DNA from: Arthrobacter sp. AQ5-05
GTDB taxonomy: Bacteria; Actinomycetota; Actinomycetes; Actinomycetales; Micrococcaceae
Assembly: GCF_003287975.1 (NCBI RefSeq)
Contig: NZ_QMKQ01000016.1
Span: 42,383-106,382, forward strand
Reading direction: 5' to 3'
Length of the DNA stretch: 64,000 bases
Shown one piece after another: positions 19,108-28,502 of this stretch. Below the pieces are notes generated by a model. It saw only the letters and a program-made list of their open reading frames with translations, searched no databases and was not told the DNA's origin. Numbering within the stretch: position 1 is the first letter of the stretch; each line of letters starts with the position of its first letter. A program made the position numbers and the translations under genes.

Positions 19108-20178
19108 ATGAAGGCATTGATCTACCATGGTCCGGGCGACAAGTCCTGGTCGGATGCTCCAGACCCGCAAATCCTCCATGCCGGCGACGCAATCGTCAGG
19201 GTGGATACCACAACGATCTGCGGAACCGACCTCCACATTCTCAAGGGTGACGTTCCGGCTGTCCTGCCCGGACGGATCTTGGGTCACGAAGGCGTTGGAA
19301 CCGTGATGGAGACGGGGCCGGGCGTTCACGACCTGACCGCGGGCGACCGGGTCCTGATCTCCTGCATCAAGTCGTGCGGACACTGCCCCAATTGCCGTAT
19401 CGGGCTGTACTCCCATTGCCTCGGCCAGGAGGGACAATCCGGCATCGGCTGGGTTTTTGGCCACCTCATCGATGGCACCCAAGCCGAATTCGTCCGGGTG
19501 CCCTACGCAGACAACTCGCTGTACAAGCTGCCCGAAAGCGTCAGCAATGTCGAGGGAGTCATGCTCTCGGACATCTTGCCCACGGGCTTCGAAATCGGGA
19601 TCCTCGCCGGCGGGGTCAAGCCCGGGGATGTGGTCGCAGTCGTCGGCGCCGGACCGGTGGGGCTTGCCGCCATCGCCACCGCCGGGCTCTGCGGAGCCGG
19701 GACCGTCGTGGCCATCGACCGGGATGCCAGCAGACTCGAGCAGGCCCGGGAATTCGGGGCGACGGATACCGTTGACTCCACCGCTGTGGATTGGCGCAAG
19801 CAGGTCATGGCCCTCACCGATGGCGCAGGGGTGGATGTGTCCGTCGAGGCCGTTGGGCTGCCGGAAACCTTCACCATGGCGGTGGGGCTTGTCCGTCCGG
19901 GCGGCCGAATTGCCAATGTCGGGGTCCACGGCACCAGCGTTGAACTGGCCTTGCAGGAGCTGTGGATCCAGAACATCAGCATCACCATGGGACTGGTCAA
20001 CACCAATACCACCCCGATGCTGCTGAAGCTCGTGGCGCAGCACAAGATCCCGGCCGCAAAGTTCGCCACCCACACGTTCACGTTCGATCAGATCATTGGC
20101 GCCTACGACACCTTCTCCCGGGCTGCCGAGACCAAGGCGCTGAAAGTCATCATCAATCGCGTCAACTCACAATCCTGA
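19108..20178 (+). CDS. Zinc-dependent alcohol dehydrogenase (MDR family), copy 1
   Basis: A 356-residue medium-chain dehydrogenase. Catalytic zinc ligands fit C38 (ICGTDLH) and H60-E61 (GHE). The structural zinc cysteines are C90, C93, C96 and C104. The cofactor motif VGAGPVGLAA follows a typical linker. The sequence resembles bacterial secondary-alcohol or isopropanol-type dehydrogenases; the real substrate is not clear. AAGGATCC precedes the ATG. It leads an apparent operon with an NADP-binding oxidoreductase 11 bp later, a universal stress gene and a damaged metal ATPase. A role in disposing of reducing power under low oxygen is inferred. Confidence 0.88.
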   Translation: MKALIYHGPGDKSWSDAPDPQILHAGDAIVRVDTTTICGTDLHILKGDVPAVLPGRILGHEGVGTVMETGPGVHDLTAGDRVLISCIKSCGHCPNCRIGLYSHCLGQEGQSGIGWVFGHLIDGTQAEFVRVPYADNSLYKLPESVSNVEGVMLSDILPTGFEIGILAGGVKPGDVVAVVGAGPVGLAAIATAGLCGAGTVVAIDRDASRLEQAREFGATDTVDSTAVDWRKQVMALTDGAGVDVSVEAVGLPETFTMAVGLVRPGGRIANVGVHGTSVELALQELWIQNISITMGLVNTNTTPMLLKLVAQHKIPAAKFATHTFTFDQIIGAYDTFSRAAETKALKVIINRVNSQS

Positions 20179-20189
20179 AAGGCAGAATC

Positions 20190-20831
20190 ATGGAACAGGT
20201 CACCATCATCGGCAACGGGCACATGGCCCGGTCCATCGCCGTCCGAATGCTCCAGGCCAGGCGCTCCGTGCAAATCCTTGGCCGCAACGGCGAAAAGACC
20301 AGGGATCTGGTGGAGTTCCTCGGCGCCGGCGCCCGGGGCGGCGCCGAGGGCGCGCCCATCGACGGAGGTATCGTGTTCCTCGCAGTGCCCTACAACGAAG
20401 GAAAGGACGCCATGCTCGTCTATGGCGACGCCCTGGCCGGAAAAGTCGTCGTGGACATCAGCAATCCCGTGGACCTGGCAACCTTTGACAAGCTGCTGGT
20501 CCCGAGCGGAACGTCCGCGGCCGAAGAGATCGCCGTGCATGCCAGCCCGGAAGCCCATGTTGTCAAGGCGTTCAACACCTGCCTGGCCAAGCCCCTGGAG
20601 GCGGGGTCCGTGGCCGGGTTGCCGCTGGATGTCTTCATCGCGGGCGACTCCGAGCAGGCCAAGGTCGAGGTCAGCGCCGTCGTGGCGGCCTCGGGGCTGC
20701 GCCCGATTGACGTCGGGCCGTTGCGCCGGGCCCGCGAGCTGGAGGCCATGATGTTGCTGGTCATGGGCCTGCAGGTCAGCCCCGACCAGGACAACTTCAA
20801 TTGGGATACGTCCCTGAAGCTCCTTCCTTAG
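20190..20831 (+). CDS. NADP-binding oxidoreductase, F420-dependent reductase-like
   Basis: A 213-residue Rossmann protein of the PF03807 group (NADPH:F420 reductase and relatives). It begins with VTIIGNGHMARSIA, the dinucleotide-binding turn, and later has VFLAVPYNEGKD and the VDISNPVD segment typical of this family. Members either move hydride between NADP and F420 or act on unknown substrates; I cannot tell which applies. It lies 11 bp after the alcohol dehydrogenase with GAAAGG upstream and 6 bp before the stress-protein gene, so it is co-transcribed with both. Confidence 0.8.
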   Translation: MEQVTIIGNGHMARSIAVRMLQARRSVQILGRNGEKTRDLVEFLGAGARGGAEGAPIDGGIVFLAVPYNEGKDAMLVYGDALAGKVVVDISNPVDLATFDKLLVPSGTSAAEEIAVHASPEAHVVKAFNTCLAKPLEAGSVAGLPLDVFIAGDSEQAKVEVSAVVAASGLRPIDVGPLRRARELEAMMLLVMGLQVSPDQDNFNWDTSLKLLP

Positions 20832-20837
20832 GAAGAC

Positions 20838-21314
20838 ATGAAAGCACCGTCGGAAAGGCCGGACCGCATCGTCGCAGGAATCGACGGCTCCGGATGCTCC
20901 AGGTTGGTCTTGCAGACCGCAGCAGCGGTTGCGGCGGCCTTGAAACTGAACCTGCAGGTCATTAGTTGCTGGAGCCGCCAGGATTTCCTCTTTGCCTCGC
21001 AGTTTCCCGGTGGCCGGTTCCCAGACCCGGATCTGGTCGAAAGGGAAGCATCGCATCTGGTGAATGACACCATCAAGCGCGCGTTTGGCCCGAACCGACC
21101 ACCCGGACTGACCGTCAGAATCAGGTACGGGCATCCGGCAGCGGTCCTGATCGAGGAGAGCGCCAATGCGCGAATGCTCGTAGTGGGCCGGCGCGGCCGC
21201 GGAGGATTCAACGGCTTGCCGATCGGATCCGTGGCTTCCGCATGCACCGCCTATGCCCATTGTCCGGTGGTCGTCGTCAATGACCCGGATCAGGACGGAT
21301 TCAACCGGTCATAA
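20838..21314 (+). CDS. Universal stress protein (UspA family), copy 2
   Basis: A 158-residue single Usp domain: IVAGIDGSGCS at the N-terminus and the ATP-binding pattern in VGRRGRGGFNGLPIGSVA. The ribosome site AGGAAG lies directly before the ATG, 6 bp after the previous stop. It is the third gene of the adh operon and is followed 22 bp later by the frameshifted ATPase. The chain departs from copies 1 and 3 in its middle, so the copies are not recent duplicates. Confidence 0.88.
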   Translation: MKAPSERPDRIVAGIDGSGCSRLVLQTAAAVAAALKLNLQVISCWSRQDFLFASQFPGGRFPDPDLVEREASHLVNDTIKRAFGPNRPPGLTVRIRYGHPAAVLIEESANARMLVVGRRGRGGFNGLPIGSVASACTAYAHCPVVVVNDPDQDGFNRS

Positions 21315-21336
21315 CCGGCAAACACGGAACGGTCCG

Positions 21337-23229
21337 ATGCGGTCCATTCGCCAACACCTCATGATCACGGCCACCCTTCTGGTGGGGTGCCTCGTGCTCC
21401 TGCTGCTGCTGTTCGGCCACGGAGGCAACGCGCAATTGCTGGCCGGCGTCTTTGCCGCGGCCGCCGCCGTACAACGGGGTGCGGAAATGATCCGCGAGAT
21501 GTCCCACGGCCGCTGGGGCGTGGACTTTCTTGCCGTCACGGCTATCGCCAGCACCATCGCCGTGGGTGAATACCTCGCGGCCTTGATCGTCGTGTTGATG
21601 CTTTACAGCGGGTCGGAGCCGGAAACCCATGCCTCAGGCAGGGCAAAGGCGGAACCGGGTGCGCTGTTGAGCCGCGTACCACAAACCGCCCACGGGGAAG
21701 AAGGGGGCTCCTCGAAGACGTGTCCGTCACGGAGACCAAGCCCGGGGACGTGCTGCTCATCCGCCCGGCAGAAGTGGTGCCGGTCGACGGGAGGCTGCTC
21801 TCCGCGGGCGGGTCCTTCGACGAGTCTGCGATCACCGGTGAAAGCCTCCCGGTCGAAGCGGCCAAGGGCGATGAGGTCCTGAGCGGTTCGGTCAATGGTG
21901 CCGCATCCGTGCGAATGAGGGCGATCGCTTCTGCGGCCGATTCCCAGTACAGCCGGATCATCGCCTTGGTCCGGGACGCTGCCGAAAGCCGTGCCCCCGT
22001 CGTGCGCCTCGCAGACCGCCATGCCATTCCCTTTACGCTGCTTGCCCTGGCGATTGGGGGGTGCCGCCGGGTTGTCCAGCGGCGAGGCGCTGCGCTTTGC
22101 CGAGGTGATGGTCGTTGCCACCCCTTGCCCGTTGCCTATCGCGGCCCCCGTGGCATTCCTCGGCGGCATGAGCAGGGCGGCCAGGAACGGGATCATCGTC
22201 AAGCACGGGGGAACCCACGAACAGCTGGCAAGGATCCGGACGGCCGTCTTTGACAAGACCGGGACGTTGACGCATGGCCGGCCCACGCTCGTGGAGGTCA
22301 GGTTGGCGGGCGGAGCGGGCACGCGCGCTGGCGAGTCGGAGCTGCTTGCGTTGGCGGCAGCGGCGGAGCTCCACTCCTCCCACGTCCTCGCGGCCTCGGT
22401 GGTCGAATCAGCCCGAAACCACGCCCTGGAGATATCCGCCCCCGACGACGCGGTCGAACACGCCACCGACGGCGTTGCCGCCAGCGTTCGCGGGCACCGG
22501 GTACTCGTGGGAAAGCGGGAACTTGTCGAGACGAGCGCCGGCGCCATTGGCGAAGAACCGCTGGCAAGCGGCGAGCTTGCCGTGTATGTCGGGTGCAACA
22601 ACGTCTATGCCGGGGCACTGATCATGAGCGACCCGCTGCGGGGAAACGTCGTGCCGATGCTGGCCAGGCTGTCCGGCCTGGACATCCGCCGGACCCTGAT
22701 GGTGACGGGCGATGCCCAGGCAACGGCAAAACACATCGCGGCATTGGCGGGCATGCCCGAAGTCCTCGCCGGCTGCCGTCCGGAGCAAAAGGTCACCGTG
22801 GTTCGGTCCTTGGAACCCCGGCCGGTCATGATGGTCGGAGACGGCATCAACGACGCGCCCGTCCTGGCGGTGGCCGACGTGGGCGTGGCCATGGGCGCCC
22901 GGGGATCCGCTGCCGCCAGCGAGTCCGCCGATGTGGTGATCATGGTCGATGACCTGTCCAAGGTGGCCGATGCCGTCCGCATCGGCAGGGACACGGTCCG
23001 CATCGCGGTGCAAAGCATCTGGATCGGCATCGGTCTGAGCTTGGTGTTGATGGTGCTTGCCGCGGTGGGTCAGGTCCCCGCCGTGGTCGGCGCCCTGAGC
23101 CGGGAATTGGTCGATCGGGCAACCAGTCCCAACGCGCTCAGGGCCTTGAAGTTCAATGAACGAGCCATCGGCGGCCAACCGGCAGCCCCTCGAGCGGCCA
23201 CCGCGCTGAACATGCCGGAATCAAGTTAG
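21337..23229 (+). pseudogene. Heavy-metal P1B-type ATPase broken by two compensating frameshifts
   Basis: The parts together give an otherwise complete metal-translocating ATPase of about 630 residues: N-terminal helices, the actuator TGESLPVE, the membrane motif TPCPL in place of CPC, DKTGTLTHG, GDGINDAPVL and a final helix pair. Frame 1 runs from 21337 to the five-G run at 21703-21707, where one base seems missing. The sequence continues in another frame to the six-G run at 22056-22061, where one base seems extra, and then returns to the first frame. A +1/-1 pair at G homopolymers could be sequencing error or real decay. It is the last gene of the adh operon. Confidence 0.8.
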
Positions 23230-23422
23230 TTGTTCCCGGACGGAGCAAGGGCATGATCCGGGGTCCGAAGCATTGCCCGAGATCCGGTGCAGGATCCGCT
23301 GCACGCAGGGAATCCGCCGGCATGCGTTCGAGCGGGGCAAGCCCCTGGCCGGCGCAAGGCAACGCTTCGCTCGGGTCCGTCTCCCGGACGACTGCTGCTC
23401 CTCCAAGGGCCCGACCGACGGC
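23230..23422. other. Convergent gap between the damaged ATPase and a universal stress gene
   Basis: About 190 bp, with nothing recognisable beyond some GC-rich short inverted segments. Both flanking genes end here. Confidence 0.3.
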
Positions 23423-23938
23423 TCAGGATCCGTCCGCCGGTTCGCCGCTCGATCTCTTCGCTGCATCAGTGTTGTCTTCTCCCGGGGATTCAAGGGCCTT
23501 CGCCGCCGGGCGAACGACAAGCACCGGACATGATGCATGCGCCGCACACGACGAGCTGACCGATCCGAGCAGGAGGCCGGCGAACCCTCCATGGCCCCGT
23601 GAACCGACTATGAGCATTTGCGCGGATTCGCTCTCCTCCAGCAGGATCTCCGAGGGACGGCCCGTGCGGCATTCCTCAACGAGACCTTCGGGTGGATCAT
23701 CGCCGAAGGCTTCCGCCAGGGCATCTTTCAGGACCTCCCGCATGATTGTCTCGCCATCGTGTGCGGAGATGGAAAAGGGGCCGAAGAACATGTCGAGATG
23801 CCACACCGATACGGCCTTGATGCCCACTCCCAACCGGCCCGCCAGCTTCTTCGCCCAGCGCAGGGCCAATACCGATTCGGGCGAACCATCCACACCAACC
23901 AAGATGGGCAAGTTTCCACCTGCCGTTGTCTCGTCCAT
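23423..23938 (-). CDS. Universal stress protein (UspA family), copy 3
   Basis: A 171-residue Usp whose core reads PILVGVDGS and VGSRGHGGFAGLLLGSVSSS, with the ATP-binding glycines in place. It is most like copy 1 (shared GHGGFAGLLLGSVSS and WHL/WHF segments) and carries an extra acidic, Ser-rich tail of about 20 residues. The ATG at 23938 is preceded by GGTGG; ATG 23950 is an alternative. It stands alone on the minus strand. A DosR-like element, GGGCACAAGGTCC, lies 140 bp upstream at 24079. Confidence 0.88.
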   Translation of the reverse strand: MDETTAGGNLPILVGVDGSPESVLALRWAKKLAGRLGVGIKAVSVWHLDMFFGPFSISAHDGETIMREVLKDALAEAFGDDPPEGLVEECRTGRPSEILLEESESAQMLIVGSRGHGGFAGLLLGSVSSSCAAHASCPVLVVRPAAKALESPGEDNTDAAKRSSGEPADGS

Positions 23939-24078
23939 CGAAACCACCATTCCTCGATTGTCTTTGGCCGGTCTTCGCCACAAGGGCGACTGCCGGGGCA
24001 CCGCAGACCGCGGGAGAAGCCATGCGATCCGGCGATTGCCCGGTTCCAATGCTGGACATCCTGCCATGGCGGTGCATG

Positions 24079-24092
24079 GGGCACAAGGTCCA
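24079..24092. promoter_or_regulatory. DosR-like element upstream of universal stress gene 3
   Basis: GGGCACAAGGTCCA. Its first 13 bases are identical to the element in the ppsA/adhA gap at 33984-33997 (read on the minus strand). It is about 140 bp before the usp start. Confidence 0.5.
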
Positions 24093-24308
24093 CGGGCATC
24101 CGGGCGTCTCGGCGAGACCACCGGCCACCAGATCCCGCCGTGTTTCCGGTCAAGGGCCCAAATGGCAGCGAAGATGCGCCGCGCCGTCCCCCGCCAACCG
24201 GATTGACCTGATCATCGGCATCACACCGATGTCGAACTTGCAGGGCCGGACCCCGTGGATTAGGGGCCTTCCCGCGCAGGGCCTTCCGCGGGGATCTTGC
24301 CCCTGCAA
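24093..24308. other. Gap between the stress gene promoter and the end of ctpF
   Basis: About 215 bp. Near 24260-24297 the arms GCAGGG/CCCTGC (read on the minus strand) could form a weak stem after the ctpF stop. Nothing else is recognisable. Confidence 0.3.
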
Positions 24309-27065
24309 TCACTCGGCTTGTCGTGAGGTGTGTGTTGCATCGACGCGTCGACGCACGGACTTGAATAGTTCATCGCTGCCCCAGACCAGAAGCGGGAAAG
24401 GAAGCAACATCAGAAGTTGCCACCATTCCGGCATCACCGTGCCGAACACCAGGCGCAAGGGGGCAATGACCACCACCGCGGCGCTGAAAGCCAACTCAAA
24501 GAAGATTCCTGCCAGCAGCAGGCGGTTGCCGGAGAACCCGATCTTGAAGAGGGAGACGGTCTGAGTGCGTGCCGCCATGGCCGTGCCAACCTGGCAGGCA
24601 ACAATTCCCAGAAAGGTCATGGTCGTGGCCTGCTGCCAGAGGGTATGCATTTGGCCGCTACCAACGTCTGCGCCGAACGTCCATCCACCGGCGCGGAGCG
24701 TCACCAGGAATCCCGCCGTGACCAGGATGGCCGACGTTCCCCCCAGTACCGCCCAGGCCCGTACCAGCATGGGCCCGGTAATGACCTTTTCCGTCCTCGG
24801 CCGGGGCGAGCGTTGCATCAGGCCCGGTTCGGGAGCTTCTCGCCCGAGCGCCAAGGCCGGCAACGTTTCGGTGAAGAGGTCGATGGCGAGGATCTGCATA
24901 ACGGTCAGGGGCAGCGGAATGCTCCCGCCGGAGGTGGCATAGATGAGAAATGGGATCACTTCCGGGGTGGCGTGGGCGAAAATGTACACGATGAACTTGC
25001 GCACGTTGTCATACACCCGGCGTCCGGCTTCGACGGCGCTGACGATGGAGGCGAAATCATCGTCCGTGAGAACCATCGTCGCTGCCTCGCGGGCAACATC
25101 GGTCCCGGAGCATCCCATGGCAACACCGATGTCGGCCCGGCGCAGCGCCGGCGCGTCATTCACACCGTCCCCGGTCATGGCAACCACATGGCCGAGGTCC
25201 TGGAGCGCGTCGGTGATTCGAAGTTTCGCCTCGGGCGAGCTTCGGGCGAAGACCAGTTCGCCACCGGTTTCCAGCAGCTGGTCCAGCTCGGCCTCACTCA
25301 ATTCGTCCAACTCGGCGCCGCTGATGGTGTCGAGCCCGGCGCCTCCGATCCCGACGTTGCGGGCGATCCCGGCCGCCGTCAGCCCATTGTCCCCGGTGAT
25401 GACAATCAACCGGATCCCGGCCGAGTGGCACCTCGCCACGGCGTCGAAGACCTGTGGACGAGGCGGGTCCAGCATGGCGGCAAGCCCCAGGAATGTCATG
25501 TTCTTTTCCGCCTGCTGCCGCGACATGCCGGAAGCTTCCATCGACGCCAACGGCTTGTCGGCCAGCGCCAGGATTCGCAGCCCCTCGGCCGCCCAGGTGT
25601 CGACTACGCTGCCGATCAGCTCGCGGTCTTCGTCGGTCATGGCACGCTCGTGTCCTTCGACGGCAAGGTGCGAGCATAGCGGGAGGATGTCTTCGGGGGC
25701 GCCCTTCGAATGCACTTCGGTTGCAGGGCCGATTCGGTCGATCGTGGACATGCGCCGCAGTGCGGGGTCGAAATGGAATTGCCTCAGCTGCACAGCGCCG
25801 AGGCTTTCAGCGGTTGTTCCCAGTTCGTCCGCCAGGTGGAGAAGCGCCAGCTCCGTGGGATCGCCCGCTTCCCCGTGCCCGTCGGGGCCCGCAAGCTGCG
25901 CGCTGGTACACGTCGCGGCCGAAGCCGCGAACCGTGGCACGGGGGCGCGTTGGGCCCGAACGTTTCCGGCGGCCAGTTCCTGCTCGCCTCCGGTGGTCCA
26001 GAACTTGAGGACTTGCATGCGGTTCATGGTCAAGGTGCCCGTCTTGTCCGTACAAATCACGCTCGTTGACCCCAGCGTCTCCACGGCGGAGATCCGTTTT
26101 ACCAGGGCTCCGCGCCGGGCCAGCGACCGCACACCCACGGCGAGCGCCAAGGTGATGGTCGGCAGCAGTCCTTCCGGAACATTGGCAACCAGAAGACCAA
26201 TCGAGAAATTGAGTGCGTCTCCAAACGACAGTCCACCCAGAAGCGTTCCCAGCGGAATGAAGGCGAGACCCATCGCCACGGCAACAATTGCAATCAGCCG
26301 CGCCATGTGTGCAACCTGCTTTTCCAACGGGCTTGGTTCGTGCCCCATGCTCTGGGTGAGGGCAGCGATTCGCCCCATTTCGGTGCGCATTCCCGTCGCA
26401 TAGACCACCGCGGTTGCTTCGCCACCGGTGCAGGAACTGCCGCTGAAGACTACATCCTGTGCCTGGAGCAGGGGCACGCCCTGCACCCCCACCGGGTCGG
26501 CGCTCCTGACCACCGGCAGTGATTCGCCGGTCAGTGTGGACACATCCATTTCCAGGGACCCGGAAAGCAGGCGGCAATCCGCCGAGACCTGGTCGCCTTC
26601 CCTGATGACGATGACATCTCCTGGAACGAGACTGGTTGCGTCAACCAACACTTCGCTTCCTTCACGCCTGACCCTGGCCTGGGCGGGCAGGTATGCGGAC
26701 AATGCTTCAACCGCATGCTCCGCATGCCGTTCCTGGAAGAAGGCGAAGAGCGCATTCAAAACGATTACCGCAACAATCGCCACGGACAAGGCGGCGCTTC
26801 CTGCTGCAAACGCCAGCCCCGCGGCGACCCACAACAACAGGGCCAAAGGATGAATGAATTGTCTGCCCAACTCGCGCGGCCACTGGCTCCGGCCCCGCTT
26901 GGTCAGCTCGTTGCGGCCGAAAACGATCAGGCGCCGTTCGGATTCCCTCGCCGAAAGGCCTTCCGGACGCCCGCGCAGATCGCGCAACAGCCGCTCAAGG
27001 GGCTCTTGGGGGTTGAGGCCCTCCGAGGTTGCGCTCGAGATTGCGTCCGGGCTATAGAAGTCCAT
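24309..27065 (-). CDS. Type II cation-transporting P-type ATPase (CtpF-like)
   Basis: A 918-residue P-type ATPase of the Ca2+/Na+ (P2) class. The actuator TGES is at about 179-182, the membrane motif PEGLLPT at 297-303 and the phosphorylated D340 in DKTGTLTMN; the hinge is [10 protein letters not shown], and about ten membrane helices with an extended C-terminal block are present. In M. tuberculosis the related CtpF belongs to the DosR regulon, beside a universal stress gene, which fits the present neighbours. Ion specificity cannot be read safely; Ca2+ export is the best family-based guess. The ATG at 27065 starts just before the conserved N-terminal region, without a strong ribosome site. 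It diverges from hsp20. Confidence 0.88.
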   Translation of the reverse strand: MDFYSPDAISSATSEGLNPQEPLERLLRDLRGRPEGLSARESERRLIVFGRNELTKRGRSQWPRELGRQFIHPLALLLWVAAGLAFAAGSAALSVAIVAVIVLNALFAFFQERHAEHAVEALSAYLPAQARVRREGSEVLVDATSLVPGDVIVIREGDQVSADCRLLSGSLEMDVSTLTGESLPVVRSADPVGVQGVPLLQAQDVVFSGSSCTGGEATAVVYATGMRTEMGRIAALTQSMGHEPSPLEKQVAHMARLIAIVAVAMGLAFIPLGTLLGGLSFGDALNFSIGLLVANVPEGLLPTITLALAVGVRSLARRGALVKRISAVETLGSTSVICTDKTGTLTMNRMQVLKFWTTGGEQELAAGNVRAQRAPVPRFAASAATCTSAQLAGPDGHGEAGDPTELALLHLADELGTTAESLGAVQLRQFHFDPALRRMSTIDRIGPATEVHSKGAPEDILPLCSHLAVEGHERAMTDEDRELIGSVVDTWAAEGLRILALADKPLASMEASGMSRQQAEKNMTFLGLAAMLDPPRPQVFDAVARCHSAGIRLIVITGDNGLTAAGIARNVGIGGAGLDTISGAELDELSEAELDQLLETGGELVFARSSPEAKLRITDALQDLGHVVAMTGDGVNDAPALRRADIGVAMGCSGTDVAREAATMVLTDDDFASIVSAVEAGRRVYDNVRKFIVYIFAHATPEVIPFLIYATSGGSIPLPLTVMQILAIDLFTETLPALALGREAPEPGLMQRSPRPRTEKVITGPMLVRAWAVLGGTSAILVTAGFLVTLRAGGWTFGADVGSGQMHTLWQQATTMTFLGIVACQVGTAMAARTQTVSLFKIGFSGNRLLLAGIFFELAFSAAVVVIAPLRLVFGTVMPEWWQLLMLLPFPLLVWGSDELFKSVRRRVDATHTSRQAE

Positions 27066-27134
27066 GTCATCTTGTCCATCGCTGGAGGTCGCGAACCATC
27101 TCGGGGCCGGCACATCGCGCTGTCAGGCAAGCGA

Positions 27135-27148
27135 GGCGGATTGTTCCC
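27135..27148. promoter_or_regulatory. DosR-like element between ctpF and hsp20
   Basis: Read on the minus strand, GGGAACAATCCGCC. The left half GGGNACAA fits the island consensus; the right half is degenerate. It is 70 bp before the ctpF start and 143 bp before hsp20. Confidence 0.35.
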
Positions 27149-27290
27149 AAGCCTCTTCATGATTGCAGCGCCGCCGAACGGAGGGAAGGGGCTTTCGGCT
27201 CTATTCCCCTCAGCCGGTGCAGGATCTACTGGAACTGCCCCGCCCCGCCTTAGCATGCGGAGCCACACCCCCCCCCACAGGAGAAATGAC

Positions 27291-27758
27291 ATGACTGAGA
27301 TCTTGAGCTGGTCCCCACTGGATGCAGCACGCTGGGCAGCTCCCTTCGACCTGTTCACGAAGTCGCCTTTCGGTGTCCTGGACACCTTTCAGCGGCTGTT
27401 CGACGGTGGCACCGAGAACGCCGCCATCCGCGTCGAAGAAACCATCAAGGACAACACGTTGGTGGTCCGTGCCGAACTCCCTGGCGTGGATCCGGACCGC
27501 GACATCGATGTGTCCATTGCCGACGGGGTCCTGAACATCAGCGCCAGGCGCGAGCAGAAGACCGAATCCAAGACGGAGAACAGCTATCGTTCCGAGTTCC
27601 ACTATGGTTCGTTGCAGAGGAGGATTGCTCTCCCCGGGGGAGTCACCGAGGACGACATCAAGGCCAGCTACAAGGACGGCATCCTGGAAATCCAGGCAAC
27701 GCTTCCTGAAGAGCAAGCACCTGCCGCCCCTGCAAAGGTGGCGATCACCCGGGAGTAG
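27291..27758 (+). CDS. Hsp20 / alpha-crystallin small heat-shock protein
   Basis: A 155-residue ATP-independent chaperone. An N-terminal region rich in Trp, Phe and Leu is followed by the alpha-crystallin domain (about residues 45-140), with RAELPGVDPD, a central strand LNISARREQ and the closing motif SYKDGILEI. The C-terminal tail is Ala/Pro-rich with VAI rather than a perfect IxI. The start at 27291 has AGGAGAAA upstream. A C-rich tract (about nine C) lies shortly before. It is the counterpart of HspX/Acr, a hallmark of dormancy regulons, and ends before a strong hairpin. Confidence 0.93.
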   Translation: MTEILSWSPLDAARWAAPFDLFTKSPFGVLDTFQRLFDGGTENAAIRVEETIKDNTLVVRAELPGVDPDRDIDVSIADGVLNISARREQKTESKTENSYRSEFHYGSLQRRIALPGGVTEDDIKASYKDGILEIQATLPEEQAPAAPAKVAITRE

Positions 27759-27790
27759 CCATCCCCGTCCCGCCCATAACATCCTTGAGT

Positions 27791-27824
27791 GGATCCCCAA
27801 CCGTTCTTGATTGGGGATCCACCC
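27791..27824 (+). terminator. Strong hairpin after hsp20
   Basis: GTGGATCCCCAA and TTGGGGATCCAC form a perfect 12-bp stem around a 10-base loop, 32 bp past the hsp20 stop. No T-run follows, but the stem strength and place indicate a terminator. Confidence 0.65.
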
Positions 27825-27927
27825 TTGCATCGGCCAAGATGCTGGTTTCTGGTGCTTCGGCCCCGGGCCGAGGGCGCGCTCCGGGGTCGGTGCCTCCAAC
27901 ACGATATCCCGGGAGCGGCAGATGTCC

Positions 27928-27941
27928 GGGCCTTCGTGCCC
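27928..27941. promoter_or_regulatory. DosR-like palindrome before the FMN-fold gene
   Basis: GGGCACGAAGGCCC when read on the minus strand: GGG-N8-CCC with GGGC/GCCC arms. It ends 36 bp before the ATG at 27978, close to the -35 position. Confidence 0.5.
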
Positions 27942-27977
27942 TGTTCCCCCGGCAGGCATCCCCGTACGATCATTCCC

Positions 27978-28448
27978 ATGAGAGAGAACTCCTTGGTTCC
28001 AAAGACAGAAATCCTCACCGCAGGGCAGTGCTGGAAGCTCCTTTCCGAGACGTCAGTCGGGCGGCTGGCCGTGTCCACGGACGGCGCTCCCGACGTCTTT
28101 CCCGTGAACTACAAGGTCGATGGGGAATCGCTCCTGTTCAGGACCGGTGGCGGCAGCAAGTTCACCGACATCAAGAACGACGCGCGCGTCGCCCTTGAAG
28201 CCGATTCCGTCAGCGGTGAATCCGGACGGGCCTGGAGCGTGGTCATCAGGGGCCGGGTGGAAATCTCCACCTCGCCGGATCCCATTCTGGAGACCGTCGG
28301 CCGTGGACTGTTTCCGTGGCAAGGCATCGGCAAGGACCACCTCGTGCGGATCCTTCCGGAGAAAGTGACCGGAAGGCGCTTCACCCTGGAACCGTCCACG
28401 ACGTGGAAAGTTCCCTTGGACGAGGCGACACGCGCGGGGCTTGAATAA
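27978..28448 (+). CDS. Pyridoxamine 5'-phosphate oxidase-fold (FMN-binding) protein
   Basis: A 156-residue split-barrel flavin protein. It begins with ILTAGQCWKLLSETSVGRLAVSTDGAPDVFPVNY, the usual N-terminal pattern of this family, followed by RTGGGSKF and an acidic segment. Relatives bind FMN, F420 or heme and several belong to mycobacterial hypoxia regulons; the reaction here is unknown. The start at 27978 was chosen from the point where homology begins; ribosome site is weak. A DosR-like palindrome sits just upstream. The GH65 gene follows after 54 bp on the same strand, so the two are probably one operon. Confidence 0.85.
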   Translation: MRENSLVPKTEILTAGQCWKLLSETSVGRLAVSTDGAPDVFPVNYKVDGESLLFRTGGGSKFTDIKNDARVALEADSVSGESGRAWSVVIRGRVEISTSPDPILETVGRGLFPWQGIGKDHLVRILPEKVTGRRFTLEPSTTWKVPLDEATRAGLE

Positions 28449-28502
28449 GGGCATCTGGATCCGCCGGGCCCTGCAGCGAACAACGCCCGGGACAAGGACG
28501 CA

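Noticed and set aside
27175..27220. AGGGG...CCCCT arms just before hsp20
   Set aside because: The 14-base spacing does not fit the GGG-N8-CCC element and the stem is short; kept out of the motif list.
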